64,000 nucleotides of DNA from Bacillus sp. ISL-37 (GTDB lineage: Bacteria; Bacillota; Bacilli; Bacillales; Cytobacillaceae): the NCBI RefSeq assembly GCF_018613315.1, contig NZ_JAGGQL010000003.1, positions 62,001 through 126,000 on the forward strand, given 5' to 3'. The notes beneath the pieces were generated by a model, which searched no databases, was not told the DNA's origin, and saw only the letters and a program-made list of their open reading frames with translations. Shown in pieces: positions 1 through 8,783 of this stretch. How positions within the stretch are numbered: the stretch's first letter is position 1; each line of letters begins with the position of its first letter. A program made the position numbers and the translations under genes.

Positions 1-228
1 TGAACCAACGAATAACATGAAGCTGGCTGCGATCGCGGCAGTCGTTACACCTGCTTTTTTCCAGAATGTCCACTGCTTTTTAAAAGCTTTATTGAAACCG
101 TCAAGCTCCCGGTCAACTCGATCACTCCGCTCATCATCAAATTCACCAGCTGCAAATCTGCCAGGCAACTCCTTTGTAAACTTTTGCAGCGAATCAGGGA
201 TCTGCATTTTATCCTTATCATATCCCAT
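1..228 (-). CDS. Anti-sigma factor-like membrane protein (partial, 3' end beyond window)
   Basis: The reverse strand reads open from an ATG at 228 to the window edge (76 codons). It gives an acidic N-terminal half (many D/E/R residues, about 1-50), a WTFWKK junction, and the start of a hydrophobic segment (AGVTTAAIAASFMLF, about 58-73) that looks like a single membrane span. The ATG lies inside the last codons of the upstream sigma gene, an 11-nt overlap, so the two are translationally coupled. A membrane protein directly after an ECF sigma factor is normally its anti-sigma factor, holding the sigma at the membrane until a signal arrives. That role is inferred from position and topology, because the sensory domain is outside the window. 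Confidence 0.7.
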   Translation of the reverse strand, partial: MGYDKDKMQIPDSLQKFTKELPGRFAAGEFDDERSDRVDRELDGFNKAFKKQWTFWKKAGVTTAAIAASFMLFVGS

Positions 229-796
229 AAGTATTTCCCTCCATCTGAAAGTGGCTATGCTTTTTCATCAGTTCTCCGAGCTTTTTCCTGCCCCGTGACA
301 ACCTTGTTTTTACGGTATTGCGGTTTTCATTGAGAATGACGCTGATCTCTTTCACTGATAAATCTTCAAAGTAAAACAGCAGTAAAGGTATACGCTGTTC
401 ATCCTTTAAACGGGTGATGAGCTGCAGCAGTTCTTGCTTTGTTTCACTTTCAACAGCCATTTCCTGAGCTGATCCAGATCGCATCTTGGAGATCGCTTCT
501 GGATTTTCCTCAATATCAGAAAAATGATTTCGCTTTTGCTTTCGGTAAACATCGATCGAACGGGTATAGACGAGCCGGTAAAACCAGGCTTTGAAATGGC
601 GGATTTCCACATCTCGCATAATGCTGAGATAGCAGTCCTCCAGGGCAATCTGGACAGCATCTTCAGCCAGCTCCCGTGAACCAAGTATGAGGTAAGCCGT
701 CCGATATGCAGAAGAAAGCAGACTTTCAACCAGCTGGCTGAACGCTTCTCCATTACCCGCCCGGATTTGATTAATTAGTTTCTGTTCCTCACTCAC
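218..796 (-). CDS. ECF-type RNA polymerase sigma factor
   Basis: The 192-residue protein has the ECF layout. Sigma region 2 lies at about 20-95 (AYLILGSRELAEDAVQ, then FKAWFYRLVYTRSIDVYRK, the core-binding and -10 recognition segment). Region 4 lies at about 125-180, with the helix-turn-helix SVKEISVILNENRNTVKTRL. Length fits the family. The GTG start at 796 is preceded by GGGAGG at 7-nt spacing. It would direct RNA polymerase to a small envelope or stress regulon. The coupled membrane protein immediately downstream is its likely anti-sigma factor, and an ECF-like promoter upstream suggests autoregulation. Sequence resembles the SigM/SigV/SigW group, but I cannot assign an orthologue. Confidence 0.92.
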   Translation of the reverse strand: MSEEQKLINQIRAGNGEAFSQLVESLLSSAYRTAYLILGSRELAEDAVQIALEDCYLSIMRDVEIRHFKAWFYRLVYTRSIDVYRKQKRNHFSDIEENPEAISKMRSGSAQEMAVESETKQELLQLITRLKDEQRIPLLLFYFEDLSVKEISVILNENRNTVKTRLSRGRKKLGELMKKHSHFQMEGNTYGI

Positions 797-827
797 TGGG
801 CAACCTCCCTATGTTATTTTCACTAGT

Positions 828-857
828 ATGTCGTTCAGAATGGGTATGTTGGTTTCA
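828..857 (-). promoter_or_regulatory. Possible autoregulatory ECF sigma promoter
   Basis: On the reverse strand TGAAACC (851-857) is followed 17 nt later by CGAC (830-833), about 35 nt upstream of the sigma gene start. TGAAAC plus a CGTC/CGAC-like -10 is the classic ECF promoter form in Bacillus. Spacing is 1 nt longer than usual, so this is a candidate only. Confidence 0.45.
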
Positions 858-1080
858 TTTTTCGCAAAAAAAAATAACTGAATCAATTTAACCTTTAGGC
901 CGACCGACAGGCATACGCTATGCTAGAGCCAGATATTGACGGGAAGTGGTATGTGTTGTCTGTCCTTTACTATTATATAATGAAACAACTCATTAACTTG
1001 GATAACTATGCTAAAATCAATCTTGGATATCTTCGTTATCTTGTGTCTTTCAAGACAATCGAATGAGGGGAATGAGTTAC

Positions 1081-1863
1081 ATGTTAGATAAAATACTTGA
1101 GTTAGAGTTTGCTTACCTTGCTACCTTTACTGCTCGTCACGACCGGGAGTGGGGTTTTCTATTTATAAATGAGAATCAGCCTGTATACTATGATGCTAAT
1201 CATGCCCATGTGCGCAAACCAGTTGAACATCCAGCAAATGTTGTGGAAGAAGTCATTTCCTTTTATCAGGAAAAGAATATTATTCCGCGGTTTTATATAT
1301 ACACTCCAGCTGAACAACCTGCTTTACTGCGCGAATTAAAATCAAAGGGGTTTGGATATGAGGAATTGCCAAGTCCTGTCCAATTATGGGATCAAAAAGT
1401 GATGAACCTGGAAAGAAATGATGCTATTTCGATTGAAGAAGTTACGGAAGCAAACTATCAAGAAGCATTAGAAATCGAATGCAGCATCAAAGAGATTGGC
1501 GGCCGTGAAGTTCGAGAAAAAGCTTTGAAGGAAGAGTTCGATCATCCCGCATATCAACACTTTTTGTTAAGGTACAATGGTGTCGCCTGTTCCACTGCCT
1601 GTATTTTTGCTCACGGCAGACAAGCGCGAATGGAGAGTGTGGCTACATTAGAGGAATACCGAGGAAAAGGATTAATTGGCTACATCATTCAACATATTCA
1701 ACAAGTAGTTGAAAAACAGGGCTTTGAAAACCTATGGGTGTTTCCTATTAATGAAAGGGTTGAAAAGGTATATAATCGTTATGGCTTTGATACGGTCATG
1801 ACACTGACGACAGGACATGCCTTTTTAGGCGGAAAAAGTATTATCGAGCTTCAAAATCGTTAA
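1081..1863 (+). CDS. GNAT-family N-acetyltransferase
   Basis: The protein is 260 residues from the chosen start. Its C-terminal half is a GNAT fold: a core strand ending in ARMESVATLEEYRGKGLIGY, the acetyl-CoA pyrophosphate-binding R-x-x-G-x-G/A motif, followed by a helix and a KVYNRYGFDTV strand typical of motif B. The N-terminal ~130 residues look like a second, degenerate GNAT-like lobe, as in two-domain acetyltransferases. The substrate is unknown. In-frame ATGs exist at 1063, 1072 and 1081. The last has AGGGG about 10 nt upstream, while the earlier ones sit on or before that site. It is monocistronic, and two hairpins with T-runs follow. Confidence 0.85.
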   Translation: MLDKILELEFAYLATFTARHDREWGFLFINENQPVYYDANHAHVRKPVEHPANVVEEVISFYQEKNIIPRFYIYTPAEQPALLRELKSKGFGYEELPSPVQLWDQKVMNLERNDAISIEEVTEANYQEALEIECSIKEIGGREVREKALKEEFDHPAYQHFLLRYNGVACSTACIFAHGRQARMESVATLEEYRGKGLIGYIIQHIQQVVEKQGFENLWVFPINERVEKVYNRYGFDTVMTLTTGHAFLGGKSIIELQNR

Positions 1864-1864
1864 A

Positions 1865-1887
1865 CCTAAGTCGCGTTAGGATTTTTT
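1865..1887 (+). terminator. Rho-independent terminator after the acetyltransferase
   Basis: CCTAA (1865-1869) pairs with TTAGG (1876-1880) around a short loop and is followed by a T6 run. It starts just after the stop codon at 1863. The stem is short. Confidence 0.5.
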
Positions 1888-1976
1888 CGTAAAAAAAGAC
1901 CTATCCTGCAGCTCCCATTGTTTAGATGATTTCATAATTATTCTAACGGGAACTTCACTTGAAGTAACTAGCTGTC

Positions 1977-2017
1977 CAAAGAGCTTCCGGTTCCAGCCGG
2001 GAGCTCTTTGATTTTTT
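1977..2017 (+). terminator. Strong rho-independent terminator
   Basis: CAAAGAGCTTCCGG (1977-1990) and CCGGGAGCTCTTTG (1997-2010) form a long stem with one bulge or mismatch around TTCCAG, then ATTTTTT. It lies about 115 nt past the acetyltransferase and after a weaker hairpin. It may be a second terminator or the leftover of a lost gene. Confidence 0.8.
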
Positions 2018-2115
2018 AGGGTACATTCTTATGCTATTGACAAGTAACTTTAATTAAAGGAATAAAACACTCTTGAGTAGAATGAATAATAAGGCATTCC
2101 TAGAGGAGGCAGGGT

Positions 2116-2556
2116 ATGGACTTCTATCACAAACTAAAAAGCAAAAAAATAGTAGTCAGGAAAACAGATGACTTCGGATATGATGTACGTAAGAAGTGGG
2201 AAGATGTATATGCATCACATTTAAGTCCTTTGGAAAAAAAGCAAATCTATCTGCATTCAAATAGTGGAGCGAGCGGGTATTTGTGGCATGTGTTCAGTTA
2301 TGAGAAAAGAAAGTGTGAAAAGGAAGAACAGGCGGAGCTGGCATTCGAAAAACAGTATAAAGATACTTGCCTGATTTTCTTCCAGCATTCTGATGATGTA
2401 TTACTAGTAGAGAATGCATATGATTTAAATGCGGCAGACCTTTTACTGGCGGATGGGGAGTATGCGGATTTATACGTCGTTGACCAAGAGTTTAGATGGA
2501 CATATGTTGTCACTCATGAAAGAGGATGGATCGGGCCGTTTTTTTGCAAAAGATGA
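2116..2556 (+). CDS. DUF4275-family protein
   Basis: The protein is 146 residues with an RBS (GAGGAGG) about 8 nt upstream. It matches the DUF4275 pattern from memory: a basic N-terminus, a W-x-x-x-F-A/S-x-H-L segment (KKWEDVYASHLSPLEKKQIYL), a central W-H-V-F-S-Y-E motif, an acidic LIFFQHSDDVLLVENA strand, and a C-terminal VVDQEFRWTYVVTHE followed by GPFF. It has no signal peptide or membrane span. The function of the family is unknown and it occurs widely in Bacillus. The next gene starts 20 nt downstream in another frame, so the two are probably co-transcribed. Confidence 0.7.
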   Translation: MDFYHKLKSKKIVVRKTDDFGYDVRKKWEDVYASHLSPLEKKQIYLHSNSGASGYLWHVFSYEKRKCEKEEQAELAFEKQYKDTCLIFFQHSDDVLLVENAYDLNAADLLLADGEYADLYVVDQEFRWTYVVTHERGWIGPFFCKR

Positions 2557-2576
2557 ATCAGGATGGGGGAATGACT

Positions 2577-3014
2577 ATGATTCTAAGAAAATTGTTTTCC
2601 GCCTTTGGAGCTACGATGGTGATGGTGATCCTGTTTTCGGTACTTGATCAGTCCGGGATAGGGCTCTTTTTCGGCATGTACATCCTGCCAATTGTATTAA
2701 TCTATGGAATTCCATCCTCTATGTTTACTGATTTTCTTACTAGAAGAACAAGAGGGCTAAAAAGAATGGCAACTGCAGGATCGCTTCATGTTTTTCTTGG
2801 GGCGTTATTTGTTGCGGTGCCAACTTTGATATTCGATATGGAACAGGGAAGCTGGCTCACCAGTATACATAACAACGGTTTCTTCTTTTTCAGTGCGGTC
2901 GTTTCTGCTTTCATCTTTTGGTGCTTTGATGAAGCTCTCAAAAGTGAGTGGTGTGGTGATGTAAGAAGGAAGTGTCTTGGGATATTAAAGAGGATTGGGG
3001 CTATGAGGATTTAG
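2577..3014 (+). CDS. Small polytopic membrane protein, unknown function
   Basis: The protein is 145 residues if translation starts at the ATG at 2577, which has GGGGGA 6-7 nt upstream; ATG 2571 is too close to that site. Four hydrophobic segments are visible: residues about 8-25 (GATMVMVILFSVL), 28-50, 72-95 (SLHVFLGALFVAVPTLIF) and 105-125 (GFFFFSAVVSAFIFWCF). The C-terminus is short, basic and cytoplasmic (VRRKCLGILKR). I see no enzymatic motif. It lies directly behind the DUF4275 gene. I do not recognise the family. Confidence 0.6.
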   Translation: MILRKLFSAFGATMVMVILFSVLDQSGIGLFFGMYILPIVLIYGIPSSMFTDFLTRRTRGLKRMATAGSLHVFLGALFVAVPTLIFDMEQGSWLTSIHNNGFFFFSAVVSAFIFWCFDEALKSEWCGDVRRKCLGILKRIGAMRI

Positions 3015-3059
3015 CCAGAAGAGTTTATACCCTTAAGAGAATAAGAGAGGAATAGGAAA

Positions 3060-3671
3060 ATGCCAGATATTCAAGAAGTATATAATAGTGGGTTTGAAAT
3101 GGAAGTTACTGCACCTTATTCGTTAAATTATTTAATGATTATTCAAAACCTATACTTAAACAGCAAAAATAAAGATTTTGAAAGACCATTGTTTCCCTAT
3201 GTTGATCGATCACATTGGGGAATTCTCGAGGAAGAATTTGAAGAGACCTTTGCTGAAGTTTGGAAGGAGGCTGTCGATAAGAACTCTCAGAATCATATGT
3301 ATGACCACAATGGAGTACTTGACTTTGATAAAGCGTTATATCAAAAGTTGTTTCAGAACAATGAATCGGGTTCTTTCGGCTACTCAGAAAGTGTGAAGTT
3401 CTTTTTAGCCTGGTGGAATGGGCTATATGGAAAGATGGCCATTGAGGGCGTTTTTGATCATGACAGAATGGAGAAGGTTTACAAAGAGTTATCTGCATCG
3501 ATCGATATCAATAAACGATTAAGAATTCATTTGGTCTATGACAAACCTTTATTAACCGGCAAAAGTGAACATCACTGGTATGCTGTGGTGCCAATTGAAG
3601 ATGTTCTTATCCCTGATAAACGACCAGAGTTACTAGCGAATCTATTAAAGTGTTGTAAGGGTATAGTTTAG
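3060..3671 (+). CDS. Hypothetical soluble protein
   Basis: The protein is 203 residues with a purine-rich RBS (AGAGAGGAATAGGAAA) before the ATG. It has no signal peptide or membrane helix. It is rich in aromatic and acidic residues (HWGILEEEFEETFAEVWKEA, VKFFLAWWNGLYGKMAIEG) and looks alpha-helical, with a C-terminal SEHHWYAVVPIEDVLIP strand. I do not recognise the family. The next gene begins only 29 nt downstream in the same direction, so the two may work together. They could be a contact-toxin immunity pair or an accessory pair, but nothing in the sequence proves this. Confidence 0.6.
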   Translation: MPDIQEVYNSGFEMEVTAPYSLNYLMIIQNLYLNSKNKDFERPLFPYVDRSHWGILEEEFEETFAEVWKEAVDKNSQNHMYDHNGVLDFDKALYQKLFQNNESGSFGYSESVKFFLAWWNGLYGKMAIEGVFDHDRMEKVYKELSASIDINKRLRIHLVYDKPLLTGKSEHHWYAVVPIEDVLIPDKRPELLANLLKCCKGIV

Positions 3672-3700
3672 ATTTGTGATTATAGAACGGAGGTAAGATT

Positions 3701-4186
3701 TTGTTTTTATATCATAGGGTTATTAAGGATGATGATGACTTAGGTATATGCCCTCAAAGAGTTTTAAAAGAAGGATTAAATCGTACAACAGCAACAAGAT
3801 GGTATTCAAGAGGTGCTAATTTCTTTCCAGAACTGACAGAACGTTTCAGGCCAGAAAATTCACCAAAATGGATTGACTTCAAAGTTGCTTTCGGTGCAGA
3901 TTTGGAACCATATGAAAAACCTTACTTTCGTTTTCCGATGTTCAGTGAGAAGATTTTAGTTTTTAATTTCGATATTTCAAGTGATTTATTTGCCCATCTT
4001 GAAGATTTATATGATGGGGGCAAAGGGAACTTTGTTGAAGGACTACCTTCAAAAGAGGAATTAATGAAAGAATACTGGAAAAGTATGATTCCCCTTTCCG
4101 AGTACTTGATGCACAAACCTTTTAATAACCCTGAAGTTTACATTTTTGAACAAGTTCCGGCAGGAATAATTGAGCTCATGAAGTAA
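3701..4186 (+). CDS. Hypothetical protein, TTG start
   Basis: The protein is 161 residues. The start is a TTG at 3701 with CGGAGG about 8 nt upstream; there is no ATG option that keeps the conserved-looking N-terminus. It opens with LYHRVIKDDDDLGICPQRVL then KEGLNRTTATRWYSRGANFF, a pattern faintly like ADP-ribosyltransferase-fold proteins (L-Y-H-x followed by an I-L-x-x-G-L segment). No catalytic E-x-E or Q-x-E can be named, so I give no function. It is probably in one operon with the gene ending at 3671. Confidence 0.55.
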   Translation: MFLYHRVIKDDDDLGICPQRVLKEGLNRTTATRWYSRGANFFPELTERFRPENSPKWIDFKVAFGADLEPYEKPYFRFPMFSEKILVFNFDISSDLFAHLEDLYDGGKGNFVEGLPSKEELMKEYWKSMIPLSEYLMHKPFNNPEVYIFEQVPAGIIELMK

Positions 4187-4326
4187 AGTGAGCTAAGGGG
4201 TTAAGGTTTTTGTTAATTTTTAATGTTATGCTAACGGAGCAGTTACTTATTTAAGCAGGAATCTAAATATAGACAGTGAATCTTATAGAGTATGGTTTAT
4301 ATCTGAGGTAATTGGAGTGTGCTTTT

Positions 4327-4887
4327 GTGGAAAAAGGAATGATTATTGTTTTAAACGGTGTATCAAGTTCAGGAAAATCAACTTTAGCAAAGGAACTGAC
4401 AAAGTTACTACCTGACTTTTTTTCTTTTAGCGTGGATGATTATGATTTAGTCATAGAAAAGCTGGAAGATAGGGAAAAAGAGCGGCTAATACCCATAGAA
4501 ACAGAATATTTTTATTATAAAAATGTGGCAATGTTCTCAGATCGAGGGGTTAATTTGATATTAGATCAAATTCTCCATGACCCCATTACGTTACAGAATT
4601 TTTATGAAACGCTCAAATCTTACCCAATTCTTCTTGCGGGGGTTCATTGTCCTGTCGAAGAGCTAACGCGTAGAGAAAAGATAAGAGGAGACCGCCGAAT
4701 CGGGCAGGCAAACTCTCAGCTCAGTTTTGTACATAAGCAAGAAATTTATGATATTGAAGTCAATACGTACTCCAACTCAATGATGGAATGTGCAAAAGAA
4801 ATTGTGGATTGTTTGGAAAGGAATACACCATTATTGGGATTTGAAAAATCTCTTGAGCAATTCGAATCTGCAAGTAGGAGTATTTAA
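4327..4887 (+). CDS. CPT-like P-loop kinase (chloramphenicol phosphotransferase family)
   Basis: The protein is 186 residues from a GTG at 4327 (TTGGAG 9 nt upstream); ATG 4339 and TTG 4312 are alternatives. The Walker A motif GVSSSGKST is at about 9-17, followed by SVDDYD with the Asp pair expected in the active site of chloramphenicol phosphotransferase-like kinases. The Arg-rich lid REKIRGDRRIGQAN lies at about 117-130. Length fits the CPT family. Members phosphorylate small hydroxylated compounds; the true substrate here is unknown, so this should not be read as proven antibiotic resistance. It appears monocistronic and a long hairpin follows at 4936-4970. Confidence 0.8.
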   Translation: MEKGMIIVLNGVSSSGKSTLAKELTKLLPDFFSFSVDDYDLVIEKLEDREKERLIPIETEYFYYKNVAMFSDRGVNLILDQILHDPITLQNFYETLKSYPILLAGVHCPVEELTRREKIRGDRRIGQANSQLSFVHKQEIYDIEVNTYSNSMMECAKEIVDCLERNTPLLGFEKSLEQFESASRSI

Positions 4888-4935
4888 TAAAGATTGATGA
4901 ATCGGTAATATAAAAGGTTTTCTTATCTAAAGCTG

Positions 4936-4970
4936 TCGGTGCATATCTTCAATAAGAAGGTATGCACCGA
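4936..4970 (+). terminator. Long perfect hairpin after the CPT-like gene
   Basis: TCGGTGCATATCTTC and GAAGGTATGCACCGA pair over 15 bp with one G-U pair around the loop AATAA. Only a short T-rich tail (GTAGTTTAAT) follows, so termination is likely but not certain. Confidence 0.5.
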
Positions 4971-5023
4971 GTAGTTTAATACGTATTTATTAACAATGGC
5001 TTTTACTAGTTTGTATACATTAT

Positions 5024-5054
5024 AAAAAACACCGACCTTTATTTAAGGTCAGTG
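5024..5054 (-). terminator. Rho-independent terminator of the DUF2200 gene
   Basis: On the reverse strand CACTGACCTT and AAGGTCGGTG pair with one mismatch. They are followed by T6 (plus-strand A-run 5024-5029), directly after the stop codon at 5063. Confidence 0.8.
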
Positions 5055-5062
5055 CTGATTAA

Positions 5063-5413
5063 TTATTTTCGCAAAATCTTCTCCATCTTTTTTCCCTTTG
5101 CCAGCTCATCGATCAGCTTGTCCAAGTAGCGGATTTCTCTCATCGTTGGTTCTTCGATGTCTTCTACTCGGACACCACATACTACACCTTTGATCAATTC
5201 TCTCGAAGAATTCATTCGAGGAGCTTCTGCAAAGAAGGTCTCAAAGTCTGTCTGTTTTTCCAGTATTGCTTCCAATTCTTCCTGGTTATACCCTGTCAAC
5301 CAAGTGATGATTTCATCAACTTCTGCTTTCGTCCGTCCTTTTCTTTCCGCCTTATTCACATAATGAGGATAGACACTTACGAAACTCATTGTGTAGATTT
5401 TATGTTTAGCCAT
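5063..5413 (-). CDS. DUF2200-family protein
   Basis: The protein is 116 residues from the ATG at 5413, which has GGGAG 8 nt upstream; longer upstream readings add an unrelated stretch. It matches DUF2200: [19 protein letters not shown] at the N-terminus, then [37 protein letters not shown], and a C-terminal [17 protein letters not shown] helix. Members are small, soluble and widespread in bacteria. The function is unknown, though the fold resembles YdhG/DUF1801-like proteins. It is a single-gene unit with its own terminator. Confidence 0.85.
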   Translation of the reverse strand: MAKHKIYTMSFVSVYPHYVNKAERKGRTKAEVDEIITWLTGYNQEELEAILEKQTDFETFFAEAPRMNSSRELIKGVVCGVRVEDIEEPTMREIRYLDKLIDELAKGKKMEKILRK

Positions 5414-5614
5414 GGTACAACTCCCGTTAATGGTTTTCTTCATTATAGTACGAAAAATAGGCCGGTACAAACATAGTAACGGTCAAATTGATTCGTTAAA
5501 TAGGGTGATTCCTTCATTCACCGGTAGGAACTGTTTCTTTTAAAAAGGAAATTGCCGAGTGGGGAAGAATATTAAAGTATATGAATGTGAATCGCGCGTA
5601 ATGGGGTGTGGTGG

Positions 5615-5887
5615 ATGGTTAAAACAATACTTTCCAACAAAGAAAGTAAAAATCCTAGAACGTTTTTCGAAGGAAGCTCTTTCTTTCGTATGCTCCGGTT
5701 TGTCTTCTTACTATTTCTTTCCTTCTTATTGGTGTATGTCTACTATCTGTATCTGACTGGCAACCTTAAAAAAAACATTCTTACTATCTGGTCCAATCAT
5801 CAGCAAATCATCATTTCATTCTCGATTTTCATTACTTATACAGTGATTATTTTTCAGTTGGGTGTATGGAGAGGGAAAAGGAGGTAG
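5615..5887 (+). CDS. Small membrane protein, unknown
   Basis: The protein is 90 residues from the ATG at 5615, preceded by GGGGTGTGGTGG as a loose RBS. Two transmembrane helices are visible: residues about 29-48 (LRFVFLLFLSFLLVYVYY) and 65-84 (IISFSIFITYTVIIFQLG). Short basic ends (WRGKRR) place both termini inside. No motif suggests a role. The hydrophobic, in-frame structure argues for a real gene, but the weak RBS and isolation leave doubt. Confidence 0.5.
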   Translation: MVKTILSNKESKNPRTFFEGSSFFRMLRFVFLLFLSFLLVYVYYLYLTGNLKKNILTIWSNHQQIIISFSIFITYTVIIFQLGVWRGKRR

Positions 5888-6201
5888 CATGATTCTTATA
5901 TTGATCAATGTATGGAAGCAGGGTGGGTCCTTGGCTTCTTTTTTGTCGGTGAGATCTGTTTCTGTATCCAAGGGTTCTGAAATGCTATTGGTTAATTCTT
6001 TGTGAATCCATTCAACATTATATAAATTCCACATATACCATCATCCTTTTGTACTATCCATTACCGTGCCTAATTTACCCCTTCCGCCAAAACAACTAGT
6101 ATTATAGTTTTAAAATTGGGAAAATTCGGTTAAATATTTGCTATTACTCTTCTATATCCCCTACCATAATATTGAAATCAAATTAAACAGGAGGGATTCA
6201 T

Positions 6202-7971
6202 TTGAAAAACTTCTTACGTACCGGGCTGTTTGCTTTACTCAGTGTTCTGTTACTGGCCGGCACAATGCCTGCAGCAGGACTGGCTAAAAAACCGCAATTC
6301 AGCTACGACCAGTACAGCCAGGTGGATGTGGGCAAGGATGGAATGGTTGCAACGGCACATCCACTTGCATCAGAGATTGGTGCTGAGGTTCTTCGCAAGG
6401 GCGGGAACGCGATTGATGCTTCTGTTGCCATCCAGTTTGCGCTGAATGTAGTAGAGCCGATGATGTCCGGGATCGGCGGCGGCGGTTTCATGATGGTTTA
6501 TGACGGAAAAACAAAAGAAACCACAATCGTGAACAGCCGTGAGCGTGCTCCAGAGGGCGCGACGCCAGACATGTTCCTGGATGAAAACGGGAAGCCGATT
6601 CCTTTTTCAGAACGTTCAACCGGAGGTAAGGCAGTAGGAGTGCCGGGAACGCTAAAAGGGCTTGAGACAGCACTTGAAATGTGGGGAACACGTCCACTTC
6701 AACAGCTGATTGGGCCATCCATTAAGCTAGCTGACAAGGGATTCCCAATTGATTCAGTGCTTGCAGACGCGATTGCCGATAATCAAGACAAGCTATCAAG
6801 ATCAGCAGCTGGTGAGGTTTTCTTGCCAGACGGGAAGCCGCTTCAAGAAGGCGATGTCCTTGTTCAGGACGACCTGGCTAAAACCTTCAAGCTGATCCGT
6901 GCAAACGGAGCTGATGCACTCTATAATGGAGAAATTGCAGATGCTGTTGCAGATGTTGTCCAGGATTTCGGAGGTTCGATGACTTCCGAGGACTTAGCAA
7001 AGTATGACGTAACTGTTGATGAGCCGGTTTGGGGAGACTACCAGGGCTATGAGATTGCCAGCATGCCTCCACCAAGCTCAGGCGGTGTCTTCCTGCTGCA
7101 AATGCTGAAAATACTGGATGGTTTCAATCTGTCCCAATATGATGTCAACTCTGCAGAAAAATATCATCTTCTGGCTGAAGCTATGCATCTTGCCTATGCT
7201 GACCGTGCCGCATACGCTGGAGATCCTGAATTCGTCAATGTTCCTGTGAATGGATTGCTCCACCCTGATTACATCAAGGAGCGCCAGGAGCTGATCAGCA
7301 TGGATTCTGTTAATCAGTCTCCAACAGCAGGTGACCCTTGGAAGTATGAAAATTCTGAGGCGAACTTTACACCAACAAGCCAGCCAAATGACAGGAAGTA
7401 TGGAGAAACAACCCACTTTACTGTAGCTGACAAATGGGGAAATGTTGTTTCTTACACAACAACAATTGAACAGGTGTTTGGAACAGGCATCATGGTGCCT
7501 GGTTATGGCTTCATGCTGAACAATGAATTGACTGACTTTGATGCAGTCCCTGGCGGTGCGAATGAAGTTCAGCCGAACAAACGCCCGTTAAGCAGCATGA
7601 CTCCGACCATTGTTTTTGAAAACGGTGAACCAGTCCTAACAGTTGGCTCTCCAGGAGGCCCGACGATCATTACGTCCGTGCTGCAAACCATCATCCATGC
7701 CATCGAGTATGATATGGAGCTCAAGGAAGCAGTCGAGCAGCCAAGAATATACACCAACAATCTTAATTCCTATCGCTATGAAGACGGCATCAGCTCAGAT
7801 ACGTTAAGCAAACTGAATGCCATGGGCCATAAATTTGGACCTAGCCCGACGACCATCGGCAATGTCCAAAGCATCCTGATTGACCGTGAAAACGGTACTT
7901 TTAAAGGAGTCGCCGACTCAAGCAGAAATGGCGCAGCTATTGGAGTAGATCTAAAAGGCAATCGTAAATAA
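6202..7971 (+). CDS. ggt: Gamma-glutamyltranspeptidase, secreted
   Basis: The 589-residue precursor starts at TTG 6202 with CAGGAGGG 9 nt upstream. An N-terminal signal peptide (FALLSVLLLAGTMPAAGLA, cleavage near residue 28) exports it. It hydrolyses or transfers the gamma-glutamyl group of glutathione and polyglutamate. The proenzyme cleaves itself before the nucleophilic Thr at about 403 in GETTHFTVADKWGNV, giving large and small subunits. The substrate-binding RERAPEGATP (Arg for the gamma-glutamyl carboxylate) and the small-subunit PGGPTIIT loop are present. Length and motifs are those of Bacillus Ggt. It is monocistronic with a terminator at 7981. Confidence 0.96.
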   Translation: MKNFLRTGLFALLSVLLLAGTMPAAGLAKKPQFSYDQYSQVDVGKDGMVATAHPLASEIGAEVLRKGGNAIDASVAIQFALNVVEPMMSGIGGGGFMMVYDGKTKETTIVNSRERAPEGATPDMFLDENGKPIPFSERSTGGKAVGVPGTLKGLETALEMWGTRPLQQLIGPSIKLADKGFPIDSVLADAIADNQDKLSRSAAGEVFLPDGKPLQEGDVLVQDDLAKTFKLIRANGADALYNGEIADAVADVVQDFGGSMTSEDLAKYDVTVDEPVWGDYQGYEIASMPPPSSGGVFLLQMLKILDGFNLSQYDVNSAEKYHLLAEAMHLAYADRAAYAGDPEFVNVPVNGLLHPDYIKERQELISMDSVNQSPTAGDPWKYENSEANFTPTSQPNDRKYGETTHFTVADKWGNVVSYTTTIEQVFGTGIMVPGYGFMLNNELTDFDAVPGGANEVQPNKRPLSSMTPTIVFENGEPVLTVGSPGGPTIITSVLQTIIHAIEYDMELKEAVEQPRIYTNNLNSYRYEDGISSDTLSKLNAMGHKFGPSPTTIGNVQSILIDRENGTFKGVADSSRNGAAIGVDLKGNRK

Positions 7972-7980
7972 GCATGAAGA

Positions 7981-8008
7981 AAGGAGCGGGATATTTCCGC
8001 TCCTTTTT
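7981..8008 (+). terminator. Terminator of ggt
   Basis: AAGGAGCGG and CCGCTCCTT form a perfect stem around GATATTT, followed by TTTC. It sits 10 nt after the ggt stop codon. Confidence 0.85.
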
Positions 8009-8111
8009 CATTTCAGTTATTAAAGTCATAAGTGATATACTAATGTTCTACTATAATAGAGGAAACGGATCAGACACACCGTTTGTTATATAGAGCAAAG
8101 GAGTCAACAGT

Positions 8112-8750
8112 ATGGCCAATGTACATGTATTTACGAAGAGAGAGGAAATCGCAAACGCAATCATCCATGGCATCGGGGGATTATTAAGCATTGCAGCCCT
8201 CGTCATCCTGATTGTGTTCGCTTCCCTATACGGAACAGCCTGGCATGTCGTGAGTTTCACCTTATTCGGTGTTACCATGGTACTGCTATACACATCATCA
8301 ACCCTCGTCCACAGCTTCCCACCCGGCAAAGCAAAGGACTTTTTTGAAATCATGGACCACTCATCCATCTATTTCTTCATTGCCGGCACGTATACACCAT
8401 TCCTATTCATCGCCGTAAAAGGAGCATTGGGATGGACACTATTCGGAATCGTCTGGGGACTATCCATCGCCGGAACAGTATTCAAATCGCTATTTGTCAA
8501 ACGCTTCCTGCATACATCCACCGTGTTATATGTCGTTATGGGCTGGCTGATCGTCTTTGCCTGGGGACCACTGACACAGAATGTATCCTCACAAGGTCTG
8601 CTATTCCTGGTGATTGGTGGAGTCTTGTACACAGTAGGAGCCATCTTTTACGTCTGGCGCGGATTCCATTACCACCATGCAATTTGGCATTTGTTTGTAT
8701 TAGCCGGGTCTATTATGCACTTTTTTGCGGTTTTGGGTTTGTTGCCATAA
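8112..8750 (+). CDS. Hemolysin III / PAQR-family membrane protein
   Basis: The protein is 212 residues with seven hydrophobic spans, and AAAGGAG lies 9 nt before the ATG. The PAQR metal-site residues are in place: NAIIHGIGG early, MDHSSIYFFIAGTYTP in the middle, and HHAIWH...MHFF in the last helix (His-x3-His). Family members (HlyIII, YqfA/TrhA) are integral membrane proteins linked to membrane fluidity. The haemolysin name comes from heterologous expression and says little about the native role. A 57-bp copy of the last 18 codons plus stop lies at 11703-11759. Confidence 0.9.
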   Translation: MANVHVFTKREEIANAIIHGIGGLLSIAALVILIVFASLYGTAWHVVSFTLFGVTMVLLYTSSTLVHSFPPGKAKDFFEIMDHSSIYFFIAGTYTPFLFIAVKGALGWTLFGIVWGLSIAGTVFKSLFVKRFLHTSTVLYVVMGWLIVFAWGPLTQNVSSQGLLFLVIGGVLYTVGAIFYVWRGFHYHHAIWHLFVLAGSIMHFFAVLGLLP

Positions 8751-8783
8751 ATCACAAAAGTTTCGTGTTTGGAGGCGTTTTGA

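Noticed and set aside
17-298. Forward 93-codon frame at the left edge
   Set aside because: It lies opposite the anti-sigma and sigma genes, has no RBS, and the reverse-strand reading gives clear family features.
5816-6034. Reverse 72-codon frame between the small membrane protein and ggt
   Set aside because: There is a plausible AGGATG upstream, but the sequence is low-structure, overlaps the membrane-protein gene end and shows no motif; not supported.
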